Below are positions 56,246 through 64,000 of a DNA stretch of 64,000 bases, in pieces. The position numbers were made by a program, and so were the translations under genes. The notes beneath the pieces were generated by a model, which did no database searches, was not told the DNA's origin, and saw only the letters and a list, made by a program, of their open reading frames with translations. The stretch's first letter is position 1, and every line of letters begins with the position of its first letter. The DNA is from Limnohabitans sp. Jir72 (GTDB lineage Bacteria > Pseudomonadota > Gammaproteobacteria > Burkholderiales > Burkholderiaceae_C): the NCBI RefSeq assembly GCF_003063575.1, contig NZ_NESC01000002.1, positions 186,001-250,000 of the forward strand, given 5' to 3'.

Positions 56246-57967
56246 ATGAACGACAACACCTTCGACTACATCATCGTAGGCGGCGGCACGGCAGGCAGCC
56301 TGCTGGCCAACCGCCTGAGCGCTGACGCCAGCAAGCGCGTGCTGCTGCTGGAGGCGGGCAAAAAAGACGATTACCACTGGATCCACATCCCTGTGGGTTA
56401 TCTGTACTGCATTGGCAACCCGCGCACCGACTGGCTGTACCAGACCGAGCCAGCCGAAGGCCTGAACGGCCGCACCCTGCGCTACCCGCGTGGCAAGGTG
56501 CTGGGCGGGTGCTCCAGCATCAACGGCATGATTTACATGCGCGGCCAGTCGCGGGACTACGACCAGTGGGCGCAGATCACCGGCAACGACGAATGGCTCT
56601 GGGAACGGTCCTTGCCTTACTTCAAGTTGCACGAAGACCACTACAAGGGCGAAAACGAATTTCACGGAGCCAAGGGTGCCAAGTCCGAATTGCTGGCCCC
56701 CACCGATTTAGCCAAGGGCAGTTACCTGCACACCCTGCGCGGGCGCAACACCGGCGGTGAATGGCGCATCGAAAAGCAACGCCTGCGCTGGGACGTGCTG
56801 GATGCGTTTGCGCAAGCTGCGCAGCAAGCGGGCATTCCGGCCACAGACGACTTCAACCGGGGCAACAACGAGGGCGTGAGCTACTTCGAGGTCAACCAAA
56901 AAGACGGTTGGCGCTGGAACACGGCCAAGGCCTTTTTGCGGCCCACCTGCTACGCCCGCCCCAACTTCGAGTTGTGGAACAAGGCACAGGTGGCCAAGCT
57001 GATCATCGAAACCCAAGCCGATGGCAGCCAGCGGTGCACCGGCGCGCAGGTCTGGTCGGGCGTGGAGATGGTCGAGGTCAAAGCCACCCGCGAGGTGATT
57101 TTGAGTGCGGGCAGCATCGGCTCGGCGCAAATCCTGCAGCTGTCGGGCATTGGGCCTGCCGCCTTGCTGAAAGACAAAGGCGTGGACGTCAAGCACGAGC
57201 TGCCCGGCGTGGGCGCCAACTTGCAAGACCACTTGCAGATCCGCTCGGTCTACAAGGTCAAAGGCACCAAAACGCTGAACACCATGGCGGGCAGCCTGTG
57301 GGGCAAGGCCATGATCGGGCTGGAATACGCCCTCAAACGCACCGGCCCCATGAGCATGGCGCCCAGCCAACTGGGCGCGTTCACCAAAAGCGACCCGTCG
57401 CAGCCACACGCCAACATCCAGTACCACGTGCAACCCCTGAGCTTGGACGCTTTTGGCGAGCCGCTGCACAGCTTCCCGGCCATCACGGCCAGCGTGTGCA
57501 ACCTGAACCCCACCAGCCGGGGCTCGGTGCAGATCAAAACCCATCGTTTCGAAGACGCCCCTGCCATTGCGCCCAACTACCTGGCCACCGACGAGGACCG
57601 CAAGGTGGCCGCCGACAGCTTGCGCGTGACCCGCCGGATCATGGGCCAAGAGGCCATGAAACCCTTTCAGCCCGAAGAGTTCAAGCCCGGCGTGCAGTAC
57701 CAGACCGATGAAGAACTGGCCAAATTGGCCGGTGACATTGCCAGCACCATCTTCCACCCCGTGGGCACCACCCGCATGGGGCGCGATGACGACCCGATGG
57801 CGGTGGTCAATGCGCGGCTGCAGGTGCGCGGCGTGGCGGGCCTGCGCGTGGTCGATGCGGGCGTGATGCCCACCATCACCAGCGGCAACACCAACAGCCC
57901 GACGCTCATGATTGCCGAGAAGGCCGCGCACTGGATCGCACAGGACGCCCAGCGTTGGGTGCCCTGA
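56246..57967 (+). CDS. GMC-family FAD oxidoreductase
   Basis: A 573-residue flavoenzyme like choline or alcohol dehydrogenases. The FAD motif is IIVGGGTAGSLLANRL (residues 9-24), followed by the GMC signature 1 YPRGKVLGGCSSINGMIYMRG. Signature 2 is near GSIGSAQILQLSGIGP. The active-site His/His or His/Asn pair lies in TIFHPVGTTRMG and SGNTNSPTLMIAEKAA. No signal peptide. The start is the ATG at 56246. Substrate unknown; next to mmsA it may make an aldehyde for that enzyme, but this is only inference. Confidence 0.92.
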   Translation: MNDNTFDYIIVGGGTAGSLLANRLSADASKRVLLLEAGKKDDYHWIHIPVGYLYCIGNPRTDWLYQTEPAEGLNGRTLRYPRGKVLGGCSSINGMIYMRGQSRDYDQWAQITGNDEWLWERSLPYFKLHEDHYKGENEFHGAKGAKSELLAPTDLAKGSYLHTLRGRNTGGEWRIEKQRLRWDVLDAFAQAAQQAGIPATDDFNRGNNEGVSYFEVNQKDGWRWNTAKAFLRPTCYARPNFELWNKAQVAKLIIETQADGSQRCTGAQVWSGVEMVEVKATREVILSAGSIGSAQILQLSGIGPAALLKDKGVDVKHELPGVGANLQDHLQIRSVYKVKGTKTLNTMAGSLWGKAMIGLEYALKRTGPMSMAPSQLGAFTKSDPSQPHANIQYHVQPLSLDAFGEPLHSFPAITASVCNLNPTSRGSVQIKTHRFEDAPAIAPNYLATDEDRKVAADSLRVTRRIMGQEAMKPFQPEEFKPGVQYQTDEELAKLAGDIASTIFHPVGTTRMGRDDDPMAVVNARLQVRGVAGLRVVDAGVMPTITSGNTNSPTLMIAEKAAHWIAQDAQRWVP

Positions 57968-58001
57968 ATTCCGGTTTGGGTCAGCTCATATCCAGTTTTG
58001 A

Positions 58002-58034
58002 TCAGGGATTTCCCGCGAATCGGGAAATCCCTGA
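58002..58034. repeat. Perfect hairpin after the GMC gene
   Basis: 14-base arms TCAGGGATTTCCCG/CGGGAAATCCCTGA with loop CGAAT, starting 35 bases after the stop. Only GGGTTTC follows, so it lacks a U-tract. It may protect the 3' end of the message or be an operator. About 140 bases of unexplained sequence lie between it and the terminator at 58174. Confidence 0.75.
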
Positions 58035-58173
58035 GGGTTTCATCTCCCGCCAGCCCTTACATTTCATTCACTCGATGCATAGCAGTACCTTGCATCCCGA
58101 GGGCCGAGGAGACAACTCGAACCCCTAAGAACTCCAACATGAACCAACATCCGAACGAGATGTGACTTCTCAG

Positions 58174-58199
58174 GCGCCGCGCAAGCGGCGCTTTTTTTT
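58174..58199 (+). terminator. Intrinsic terminator
   Basis: GCGCCGC-GCAA-GCGGCGC followed by eight T on the plus strand. It ends whatever transcript crosses 58035-58173, either the GMC message with a long 3' region or an independent short RNA. A tiny frame (MNQHPNEM) precedes it at 58139-58165, without support as a gene. Confidence 0.88.
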
Positions 58200-58253
58200 C
58201 GCCCGTCGCTGGCCCGACAGGCCTTGCGCCGCCCCAATGCCACAATCGACTGC

Positions 58254-59012
58254 ATGGAATTGCTGATTGTTTCGCTGGCCTCGCTGCTGGCTGGCTTGGT
58301 GGACTCGATCGTCGGTGGCGGTGGCCTGATCTTGCTGCCCGCCCTGTTTGCCGCCTTCCCTGGCGCGGCCCCGGCCACCTTGTTTGGCACCAACAAAAGC
58401 GCCTCGATCTGGGGCACCGCCTTTGCCACCGTGCAGTACAGCCGCAAAGTGGTCATGCCCTGGCGATCTTTGCTGCCCGCAGCCGGTCTCGGTCTGCTGG
58501 GCTCTTTGGCCGGTGCCTGGGTCGTCACCCAGGTGGACCCCAGCCTGTTTCGCAAAGCTTTGCCGGTGCTGCTGGTCTTGCTCTTGCTGTACACCTTGGT
58601 CAAAAAAGACATGGGCCGCAGCCACGCGCCGCGCTTTGCCGGTTCGCAAGAGGCTTGGGTGGCGGCAGGCATCGGCCTGGTGATCGGGTTTTACGACGGC
58701 TTCTTTGGCCCCGGCACCGGCAGTTTTTTGGTGTTTGCCTATGTGCGCTGGCTGGGTTATGACTTTTTGCACGCCTCGGCCGCTGCGAAATTCATCAACC
58801 TGTTCACCAACATGGCGGCCTTGGTGCTGTTCACGCTCAAAGGCCATGTGTGGTGGCACATGGCGCTGCCCATGGCGCTGGCCAATGTGGTGGGCAGCCT
58901 GATCGGCACCCGACTGGCCCTGAAACACGGCGCTGATTTTGTGCGCCACGTTTTCATCCTGGTGGTGCTGGCCTTGATCTGCAAGACCGCTTACGACACC
59001 TGGCTGCGCTGA
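58254..59012 (+). CDS. TSUP-family (TauE/SafE) transporter
   Basis: A 252-residue inner-membrane protein with about eight helices. It begins MELLIVSLASLLAGLVDSIVGGGGLILLPALF, the repeat pattern of the family (GxxxGGGGxxxxP). The second repeat has AGIGLVIGFYDGFFGPGTGSF, also characteristic. These carriers export sulfite, sulfoacetate or related anions in some species. The start is the ATG at 58254. Its stop lies five bases from that of the convergent DMT gene. Confidence 0.9.
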   Translation: MELLIVSLASLLAGLVDSIVGGGGLILLPALFAAFPGAAPATLFGTNKSASIWGTAFATVQYSRKVVMPWRSLLPAAGLGLLGSLAGAWVVTQVDPSLFRKALPVLLVLLLLYTLVKKDMGRSHAPRFAGSQEAWVAAGIGLVIGFYDGFFGPGTGSFLVFAYVRWLGYDFLHASAAAKFINLFTNMAALVLFTLKGHVWWHMALPMALANVVGSLIGTRLALKHGADFVRHVFILVVLALICKTAYDTWLR

Positions 59013-59016
59013 CGCC

Positions 59017-59940
59017 TCAGCGCAAGCGCCACTTGATCTGCCCGGCGTACTGCGCCAGCGCCACACCCGACAAGATCACGCCCGCCCCGGCGATCTTGAT
59101 CCAGGTGTAGTGTTCCCCAGACCAAGCCCAAGCAAACAGGCCCGTCATGGGCGGCATCAAATACATCAGGGGCGCGGTGCGGGCCACGCCACGCACGGTG
59201 TTGATCCAGCCCCAGATCAGCCAGCCCATGAAGGCCGACACCAGCACCGACCAGAACAGCCCTGCCCAGGCCCACATGTCGAGGCTGGCCCATGGCGCCT
59301 GCAAGCCCACCGGGATCGACAAGACCAAAATCGGCAGGCTGCCGAGCAAGGTGGTGTAACCCATGGTCAGCACCGGCCCATGCCGCTCCATGAGGGGCTT
59401 GGCTGCCACGGTGTAATAAGAAAACAGGCTGGCCGCGATCAGCAAGACCAGATCACCGCCCCCGGCCCGCCAGTGGCCGCCCAGCAGCTTGTCGGACAGG
59501 AACATCAAAACACCCAGCAGCGCCAAGCCAACCCCGGCAACTTGGGCCAGACTCAGGCGCTCAAAACCTTTGTACCGCAGGATCAGCAAGGTGAAAACTG
59601 GCCCGCACGCGAGGATGACCGCGCTGGAAAACGCCGTGGACCAATGGATGCCGTAGGTCACCAGGCCCACATGCAAGGTGTGGCCTGCAAAGCCCAGCCA
59701 GGCCATGTGCAGCAGGTCTTGGCGGGGCAAAGCGGGCAACCAGCGGCCCAGACGCCAGCGCATCAACAAGAGCGCACACGTGGGCATGATGATGTAACGC
59801 GCCATCAGAAAACCGGTGGGCGAGACCAGCTCGAACAGAAATTTTTGCAGTGTGAAGTTGGCCCCCCAGATCACGATCAGGGCCAGCGCGGCCATCAAAG
59901 CGGTCTGATCGTGGCGGTGCGTGGGCGATCGGTGGGGCAT
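59017..59940 (-). CDS. DMT-family (EamA) transporter
   Basis: A 307-residue inner-membrane permease with ten predicted helices in two EamA repeats. It starts at QTALMAALALIVIWGANFTLQKFL, and has the repeat end with SFVVYTVAAKPLMERHG-like sequence (SYYTVAAKPLMERHGPVL). Ligand unknown; metabolites or amino acids in relatives. An N-terminal stretch of about 13 hydrophilic residues (MPHRSPTHRHDQT) is unusual but the ATG seems right. Confidence 0.88.
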   Translation of the reverse strand: MPHRSPTHRHDQTALMAALALIVIWGANFTLQKFLFELVSPTGFLMARYIIMPTCALLLMRWRLGRWLPALPRQDLLHMAWLGFAGHTLHVGLVTYGIHWSTAFSSAVILACGPVFTLLILRYKGFERLSLAQVAGVGLALLGVLMFLSDKLLGGHWRAGGGDLVLLIAASLFSYYTVAAKPLMERHGPVLTMGYTTLLGSLPILVLSIPVGLQAPWASLDMWAWAGLFWSVLVSAFMGWLIWGWINTVRGVARTAPLMYLMPPMTGLFAWAWSGEHYTWIKIAGAGVILSGVALAQYAGQIKWRLR

Positions 59941-60003
59941 GGGCCATTGTCACCGTGACCTGCCAGAAGGCTTGTCACGCGTGCAGCAAACCGCTGGACC
60001 CCA

Positions 60004-60050
60004 CTGGATCGCCACGCTTCGCTCGCGATGACAAAAGGACGTCTGCGATG
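60004..60050. repeat. Short repeat-like hairpin
   Basis: CTGGATCGCCACGCTTCGC followed by TCGCGATGAC, a type of short dispersed repeat that I associate with betaproteobacterial intergenic DNA. Its ends GATCGC/GCGAT pair. Only one copy is seen in this window, so its repeat status is from memory. Between the divergent-end DMT gene and alr. Confidence 0.35.
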
Positions 60051-60066
60051 ACTGGTGGGGAGAAGT

Positions 60067-61161
60067 TCAGTCCACCACCACCGGCACGCGCTGGGACAGT
60101 GCGCACATCAGCTCATAACCCACCGTGCCAGCGGCCTGCGCCACCTCGTCGATGCTGAGCACCGCACCGTCAGCGGCACGCCCCCACAGGGTGACTTGGC
60201 TGCCCACACCTGCGGCTGGGACATCGCTCAGGTCCACCGCCAGCATGTCCATGCTCACGCGGCCCAAGGTGCGGCTGCGCGAGCCACCTACCAGCACCGG
60301 CGTGCCCGTGGGGCACAGGCGCGGATAGCCGTCGGCATAACCGCAGGCCACCACACCGATGCGCATCGCGTCGTCTGCCACAAAGCTGGAGCCATAACCC
60401 ACGCTGTCGCCCGCTCGCAGGTGCTGGACCGCAATGACGTTGGCGTGCAGGCTCATGGCGGGCTGCAAAGCCCAATCGGCAGCAGTGTGCGCCGGGAAAT
60501 CTGGCGAGCTGCCATACAGCGCAATGCCTGGACGGATCCAGTCGGCTTTGACGCTGGCCTCTTGGGCATGGCGCAAGGTGGCAGCGCTGTTGCTCAAGGA
60601 ACGCTCTCCGGGGAGATCGCGGGTGGCTTCTTCAAAGCGGGCCACTTGCTCGGCAATGCCCTTGTCGCCATCGGCATCGCTGAAATGGGTGATCAGCGAA
60701 ATCTCGTCCACTTGGGGCAAGGCGTTCAGGCGCGTCCAGGCCGAGCGAAAGCGCTGCGGCGCAAAACCCAAACGGTTCATGCCCGAGTTCATCTTGAGGA
60801 AGACCCGATGCGGCTCGTGCGTTTTGTGCAGCGCCAGCATGTCAATCTGCTCATCGCAGTGCACCGTGTGCCACAGGTGCAGGCGCGAGCACAGCTCCAA
60901 GTCTCGCGCCTCAAAAGCGCCTTCAAGCAACAAGATGGGGCCGCGCCAACCCAAGGCCCTGACGCGCTCGGCTTCGTTCAGGTCCAGCAAAGCAAAGCCG
61001 TCGGCCCCGCGCAGGCTTTCAAACACACGCTCAATGCCGTGGCCATAGGCATTGGCCTTGACCACCGCCCAAGCCTGAGCATCAGGCGCAGCCTGGCGGG
61101 CAACTCCCAGGTTGTGGCGCAGCGCGGCGGTGTGGATGGTGGCTTGTATGGGGCGGGGCAT
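60067..61161 (-). CDS. alr: Alanine racemase
   Basis: PLP enzyme (364 residues) that makes D-alanine for peptidoglycan. The PLP-binding Lys35 is in [12 protein letters not shown], and the catalytic Tyr lies near residue 260 in [12 protein letters not shown]. Also seen: [11 protein letters not shown] and the [11 protein letters not shown] block. Length is standard. A 94-base gap separates it from the phytase-like gene. Together with the carboxypeptidase at 38784 it covers D-Ala metabolism. Confidence 0.94.
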   Translation of the reverse strand: MPRPIQATIHTAALRHNLGVARQAAPDAQAWAVVKANAYGHGIERVFESLRGADGFALLDLNEAERVRALGWRGPILLLEGAFEARDLELCSRLHLWHTVHCDEQIDMLALHKTHEPHRVFLKMNSGMNRLGFAPQRFRSAWTRLNALPQVDEISLITHFSDADGDKGIAEQVARFEEATRDLPGERSLSNSAATLRHAQEASVKADWIRPGIALYGSSPDFPAHTAADWALQPAMSLHANVIAVQHLRAGDSVGYGSSFVADDAMRIGVVACGYADGYPRLCPTGTPVLVGGSRSRTLGRVSMDMLAVDLSDVPAAGVGSQVTLWGRAADGAVLSIDEVAQAAGTVGYELMCALSQRVPVVVD

Positions 61162-61240
61162 GGGTGCAAACGTGAAAAAGGCCGATGAAGTATGCCAGCT
61201 TCACCAGCCCTGAAGGCGCCGAGTCCAAACCAGACCCACC

Positions 61241-61264
61241 GCCCGCTGATCCGGCTCAGCGGGC
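61241..61264 (-). other. Hairpin at the end of the phytase-like gene
   Basis: GCCCGCTGA/TCAGCGGGC with a 6-base loop, overlapping the stop codon of the phytase-like gene (61256). No T-run follows on the minus strand. It may help 3'-end formation. Confidence 0.4.
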
Positions 61265-62626
61265 TTTCAAAAACTCGCCCACTTCCAACAACACCAGCTC
61301 GTTGTCGTCGGCCTTGTTGGGCTCACGGCTGCTGGAAAACGGCAGGTTGTTGTCATTGCCCACCACGATGTGGGTGGCATCCACCACCTCCACATTTTCG
61401 ATGGTGAAGAAGGGAAAGCTCAAAGCACCGTTCACCAGCGGCTTGCGAGCCAACTTTTGGGGGTCGGCCATGTTCAGCAAGTCGATGTAACCGATCTTGC
61501 GCAGTGGGCCTCCCACGTTGGCTTCGGTCAGTTCGACTTTGTAGACGCGCTTGAATTGGGGCAAGTCATGGAAGCAGTCTGTGCGTTTCACGCCTGCGGG
61601 GCAGGCCTTGTCGGGCGTGCCCTCGCCGTTGTCGCGCTCGATGATCAGGCCGGTGGTCTCGTCGATCATGTTGAAGTCACCGATGGCGTGGTGATTGGCT
61701 TCCAGCACGTATTTCCAGTGGCGACCGGTCCATTTTTCGGCTTTCACGTCAAATTCGAGCACGCGCAGGTAGGGCTTGCCATTCAGCGTCTCGGGGGCTT
61801 TGGCCGCTTCGTCCCACACAGCGCCTTCCAGCAGCGCATAGAGCTTGCTGCCGTCTTTGGAAGATGCCATGCCCTCAAAACCCTTGGAGCGGCGCACCTG
61901 GAACTTCACGGCCTGGTCCGGAGAGCCTGGCGTGGTGACTGCGGGGTGGTCGGGGGAGCGCACCACTTGGCCATCCACTAGCGTTTCAAACACCGCCAGC
62001 ACTTTGCCATTCAGGTCGGCCTTGACCAAAAAAGGGCCAAATTCGTCACCGATCCACATCGCGCCACCCGCAAACTGGAAGCTCTCGGTGTCCAGGTCCG
62101 AGCCGGTCAGGTAGCGCTGCGGGGTGCCTTCGTGGACGATGCGAAACGGCACTTTTTTGTCCGGGTCGTGCAAGAACACGGTGCGCAGGCGTTTGAATTC
62201 GCCGGACTTGAAATCGACCTTGTACTGGTTCAGGTAAAGCATGAAGTCGGGCGAGTTGGCTTTGGAGCCCGCGCCGTTGTCGGTCAACAGCCAGTAGCTG
62301 CCATCGGCCATGCGCTTGATGCCCGAATGGCCCTGCACCGGCTGACCCTTGAAGGGCAAAAACACGCCGGTGGGGCGGCCTGCCGACAGGCCTTCCACGC
62401 TGCCGATCTTGTCAACGCGCTGGCCAGTGGTGAATTTGCCGCTGACCTGCAAGTCAGCCGGGGCATCCTTGGGCGCAGGGATCAGGCTCAGGGCGGGCAG
62501 CACGGCATGACCGGCCAAGGTGGCGGGAAATGCGGTTTGCGCTGCGGCTGGCAAAGTCCAGGATGCCGCCGTGGTCAGCAAGATCGCTGCCAGAGTGCAA
62601 GAACGTGGGTGCAAAGATGAAATCAT
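61256..62626 (-). CDS. Exported phytase-like domain protein (esterase-like of phytase family)
   Basis: A 456-residue periplasmic or secreted protein. The signal peptide ends AAAQTA near residue 30. The rest is a beta-propeller of the phytase-like group: EGLSAGRPTGVFLPFKGQP, then DGSYWLLTDNGAGSKANSPDF, FQFAGGAMWIGDEFGPFLVKAD and GFEGMASSKDGSKLYALLEG. The family likely hydrolyses phosphate esters; several members are induced by phosphate starvation. A Pho-box-like sequence lies 57 bases upstream. Downstream is alr on the same strand, 94 bases away. Confidence 0.88.
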   Translation of the reverse strand: MISSLHPRSCTLAAILLTTAASWTLPAAAQTAFPATLAGHAVLPALSLIPAPKDAPADLQVSGKFTTGQRVDKIGSVEGLSAGRPTGVFLPFKGQPVQGHSGIKRMADGSYWLLTDNGAGSKANSPDFMLYLNQYKVDFKSGEFKRLRTVFLHDPDKKVPFRIVHEGTPQRYLTGSDLDTESFQFAGGAMWIGDEFGPFLVKADLNGKVLAVFETLVDGQVVRSPDHPAVTTPGSPDQAVKFQVRRSKGFEGMASSKDGSKLYALLEGAVWDEAAKAPETLNGKPYLRVLEFDVKAEKWTGRHWKYVLEANHHAIGDFNMIDETTGLIIERDNGEGTPDKACPAGVKRTDCFHDLPQFKRVYKVELTEANVGGPLRKIGYIDLLNMADPQKLARKPLVNGALSFPFFTIENVEVVDATHIVVGNDNNLPFSSSREPNKADDNELVLLEVGEFLKAR

Positions 62627-62682
62627 GACATGTTCCAGAGTTAAGCCGTGATCTCAGCTTAGAAACACAGAATGAAAGTGGC

Positions 62683-62700
62683 ATGACGAAGACATGACGC
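62683..62700 (-). promoter_or_regulatory. Pho-box-like site upstream of the phytase-like gene
   Basis: Minus-strand GCGTCAT, four bases, TCGTCAT. Each seven-mer matches five of seven bases of the PhoB half-site CTGTCAT, and the 11-base repeat spacing is the one PhoB needs. It lies 57 bases before the ATG. The matching phosphate-related gene strengthens the case. No clear -10 was found at the expected distance. Confidence 0.5.
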
Positions 62701-62770
62701 CAGCAAGTCAGACAAGCCCGTTCATCCTTCGGGAATACCCCCTGAACCCCGTTTCGGAAGGGGCATTCAA

Positions 62771-62872
62771 ATGAATTACACTGGCCCGCTGCCTTTGCAG
62801 ACCGAGCATTTCGCTCACCCGCCAAGGCGCTGGTTGAACTTTGATATTCGATGGAAGTTTTTCAATTTCTGA
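62771..62872 (+). CDS. Possible small upstream frame coupled to the dedA-like gene
   Basis: A 33-codon frame (MNYTGPLPLQTEHFAHPPRR and so on, ending FFNF) with a good GAAGGGG site seven bases before its ATG. Its stop (62870-62872) lies inside the first codons of the DedA gene, whose own ATG at 62851 has no visible ribosome-binding site. It could act as a translated leader. It matches no family that I know, so it may be chance. Confidence 0.3.
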   Translation: MNYTGPLPLQTEHFAHPPRRWLNFDIRWKFFNF

Positions 62873-63477
62873 TGCCCATTTTCACCGAGTACGGCTACTG
62901 GGCCGTGTTCGTGATGCTATTGGTTTGTGGCTTCGGCATTCCTGTCCCTGAAGACGTGACGCTGGTGACCGGCGGGGTGATCGCGGGTCTGGGCCATGCG
63001 CATGTGCACACCATGTTTGCCGTGGGCATGGCGGGTGTGTTGATTGGCGACGGTTTGATGTTCACCCTGGGCCGCTTGTACGGCCAACGCATCTCGCAGA
63101 TGCCTGGTTTTCGCAAAGTGCTCACCCCCGAACGCTTTGCCAGCGCGCAAGACGCATTTCACAAATACGGCAAATGGGTCATGTTCGTGGCCCGTTTCCT
63201 GCCCGGTCTGCGCACCCCCGTGTTCTTCTCGGCTGGCATGAGCCAGCGCGTGACCTTCCCCACCTGGTTCCTGATGGATGGTTTTGCCGCCCTCATCAGC
63301 GTGCCAATCTGGGTGTACCTGGGCTACTACGGCGCCCAAAACTGGGACTGGATGTTTGGGGTGTTGCGCCAGTTCCAGCACGGCATCTTTGCACTGCTCG
63401 CACTGGGCTTGGGCTGGGTGGGCTGGCGCTGGTGGAACAAGCACAAAGCTTCAGCCGCCACCAAAGACCCTCTCTGA
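62851..63477 (+). CDS. DedA-family membrane protein
   Basis: A 208-residue inner-membrane protein of the DedA/VTT group, now linked to lipid carrier (undecaprenyl phosphate or phospholipid) flipping. It has LVCGFGIPVPEDVTLVTGG, with the F/G-x-PxPE motif, and VARFLPGLRTPVFFSAGMSQ, with the conserved R-x3-P-x-R. Four to five helices. The ending RWWNKHKASAATKDPL is normal. Nine bases separate it from the next transporter gene. Confidence 0.92.
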   Translation: MEVFQFLMPIFTEYGYWAVFVMLLVCGFGIPVPEDVTLVTGGVIAGLGHAHVHTMFAVGMAGVLIGDGLMFTLGRLYGQRISQMPGFRKVLTPERFASAQDAFHKYGKWVMFVARFLPGLRTPVFFSAGMSQRVTFPTWFLMDGFAALISVPIWVYLGYYGAQNWDWMFGVLRQFQHGIFALLALGLGWVGWRWWNKHKASAATKDPL

Positions 63478-63486
63478 GCCTGCCCC

Positions 63487-64000
63487 ATGGCACGCACCTC
63501 TGACAAAAGCCTGGCCGTGGCCGGGCTGCTGTTCAATGCCCTGGTCTGGGGTCTGTGCTGGTGGCCCTTCAAACAACTCGAAACCCAAGGACTGCACCCG
63601 CTGTGGGCCACGGCGCTGGTCTATGGCTTTGTCTTCCTGTCGATAGGCCTGTGGCTGGGGCTGCGGGGCAGCTTGGTCAGCTGGCACCAACACCCTGCAC
63701 TGTGGCTGCTCTTGCTTGCATCGGGCCTGACCAATGTGGGCTTCAACTGGGCCGTCACGGTGGGCGATGTGGTGCGTGTGGTTTTGCTGTTTTACCTGAT
63801 GCCCGCCTGGTCGGTGCTGGTGGCTTGGTGGCTTTTGGGTGAAAAGCCCAGCGGCATGGCCTTGCTGCGGCTGGTGCTGGCGCTGAGCGGTTTGTTCATC
63901 GTGCTCAAAACACCCGAAACGCCTTGGCCCGTACCTGAAAGCCTGGCCGATGTGCTGGCGTTGCTCAGCGGTTTGACCTTTGCCATCACCAACGCCTTGC
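63487..64000 (+). CDS. DMT-family (EamA) transporter, 3' end cut by window edge
   Basis: The frame starts at ATG 63487 (MARTSDKSLAVAGLLFNALVWGL) and is open to the end of the window, 171 codons. The visible part shows the first EamA repeat with six predicted helices: ALVWGLCWWPFKQLETQGLHP, then GLTNVGFNWAVTVGDVVRVVL, and the repeat-end block LMPAWSVLVAWWLLGEKPSG, which is typical of the family. The remaining repeat should lie outside. The substrate cannot be told. Confidence 0.87.
   Translation, partial: MARTSDKSLAVAGLLFNALVWGLCWWPFKQLETQGLHPLWATALVYGFVFLSIGLWLGLRGSLVSWHQHPALWLLLLASGLTNVGFNWAVTVGDVVRVVLLFYLMPAWSVLVAWWLLGEKPSGMALLRLVLALSGLFIVLKTPETPWPVPESLADVLALLSGLTFAITNAL

Noticed and set aside
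56708-57931. A 407-codon minus-strand frame opposite the GMC gene
   Set aside because: Shadow frame of a GC-rich gene; composition is Gly/Ala/His-rich with no conserved domain.

Overview
The window looks like a chromosomal segment of a betaproteobacterium in the order Burkholderiales, most likely family Comamonadaceae. The signs are protein content and gene order: a complete atpIBEFHAGDC operon, a str cluster in which rpsJ follows tuf, a PTS made only of soluble proteins (EIIA/HPr/EI), a Mg-type HemB, hemJ beside hemB, and Liv-type ABC genes. There is no rRNA gene here, so the genus is not fixed. By eye the base composition rises from clearly AT-richer DNA at the left edge (type I secretion genes) to GC-rich DNA beyond about 43 kb.

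Layout. 1-4.2 kb: the end of a type I secretion locus (ABC exporter cut by the window edge, HlyD adaptor), then an HTH/pseudo-receiver protein and a RodZ-like membrane HTH protein. 4.2-7.1 kb: tRNA-Arg(CCG), a membrane-anchored cytochrome c, and a three-gene minus-strand set (NTF2-like, YheT-type hydrolase, unknown). 7.2-14.5 kb: F1Fo ATP synthase operon on the minus strand with its own promoter and terminator. 14.6-17.1 kb: membrane protein, YbeD, lipB and lipA (lipoate attachment). 17.2-21.5 kb: ptsI, ptsH, EIIA, an MFS permease and a lipoprotein. 21.5-26.5 kb: CoA-transferase with hydrolase, DUF4197 protein, TlpA-like protein, cytochrome c' with cytochrome b, and a GNAT acetyltransferase. 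26.6-28.0 kb: a decayed IS4-family element sitting in the loop of an intrinsic terminator. 28.0-38.7 kb: peroxiredoxin, then the S10 and str ribosomal clusters (rpsL to rpsQ in transcription order), with strong promoters before rpsL and before rplC. 38.8-44.97 kb: a D,D-carboxypeptidase, small hydrolase, ferredoxin, VanZ, hemJ, hemB and CorA. The hemJ-hemB gap carries a candidate small RNA. 45-48.4 kb: dienelactone hydrolase, HCCA isomerase, SDR, MaoC and MarC. 48.4-58 kb: livFGMHK, a LysR regulator, mmsA and a GMC oxidoreductase, a probable catabolic island. 58.2-64 kb: TSUP and DMT transporters, alanine racemase, a phytase-like esterase with a Pho-box-like site, DedA, and a DMT transporter cut by the window end.

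The most interesting non-coding items are: (a) a roughly 100-nt sRNA candidate at 42585-42684 with promoter, three hairpins, terminator and a loop that mimics the 16S anti-Shine-Dalgarno sequence; (b) the IS element that split a bidirectional terminator, with an 8-bp target duplication; (c) REPIN-like inverted repeats and a perfect 24-bp-arm inverted repeat in the right half; (d) a pseudo-receiver DNA-binding protein with Glu at the phosphoacceptor position, linked to type I secretion. I did not find an obvious defence system, CRISPR array or prophage.
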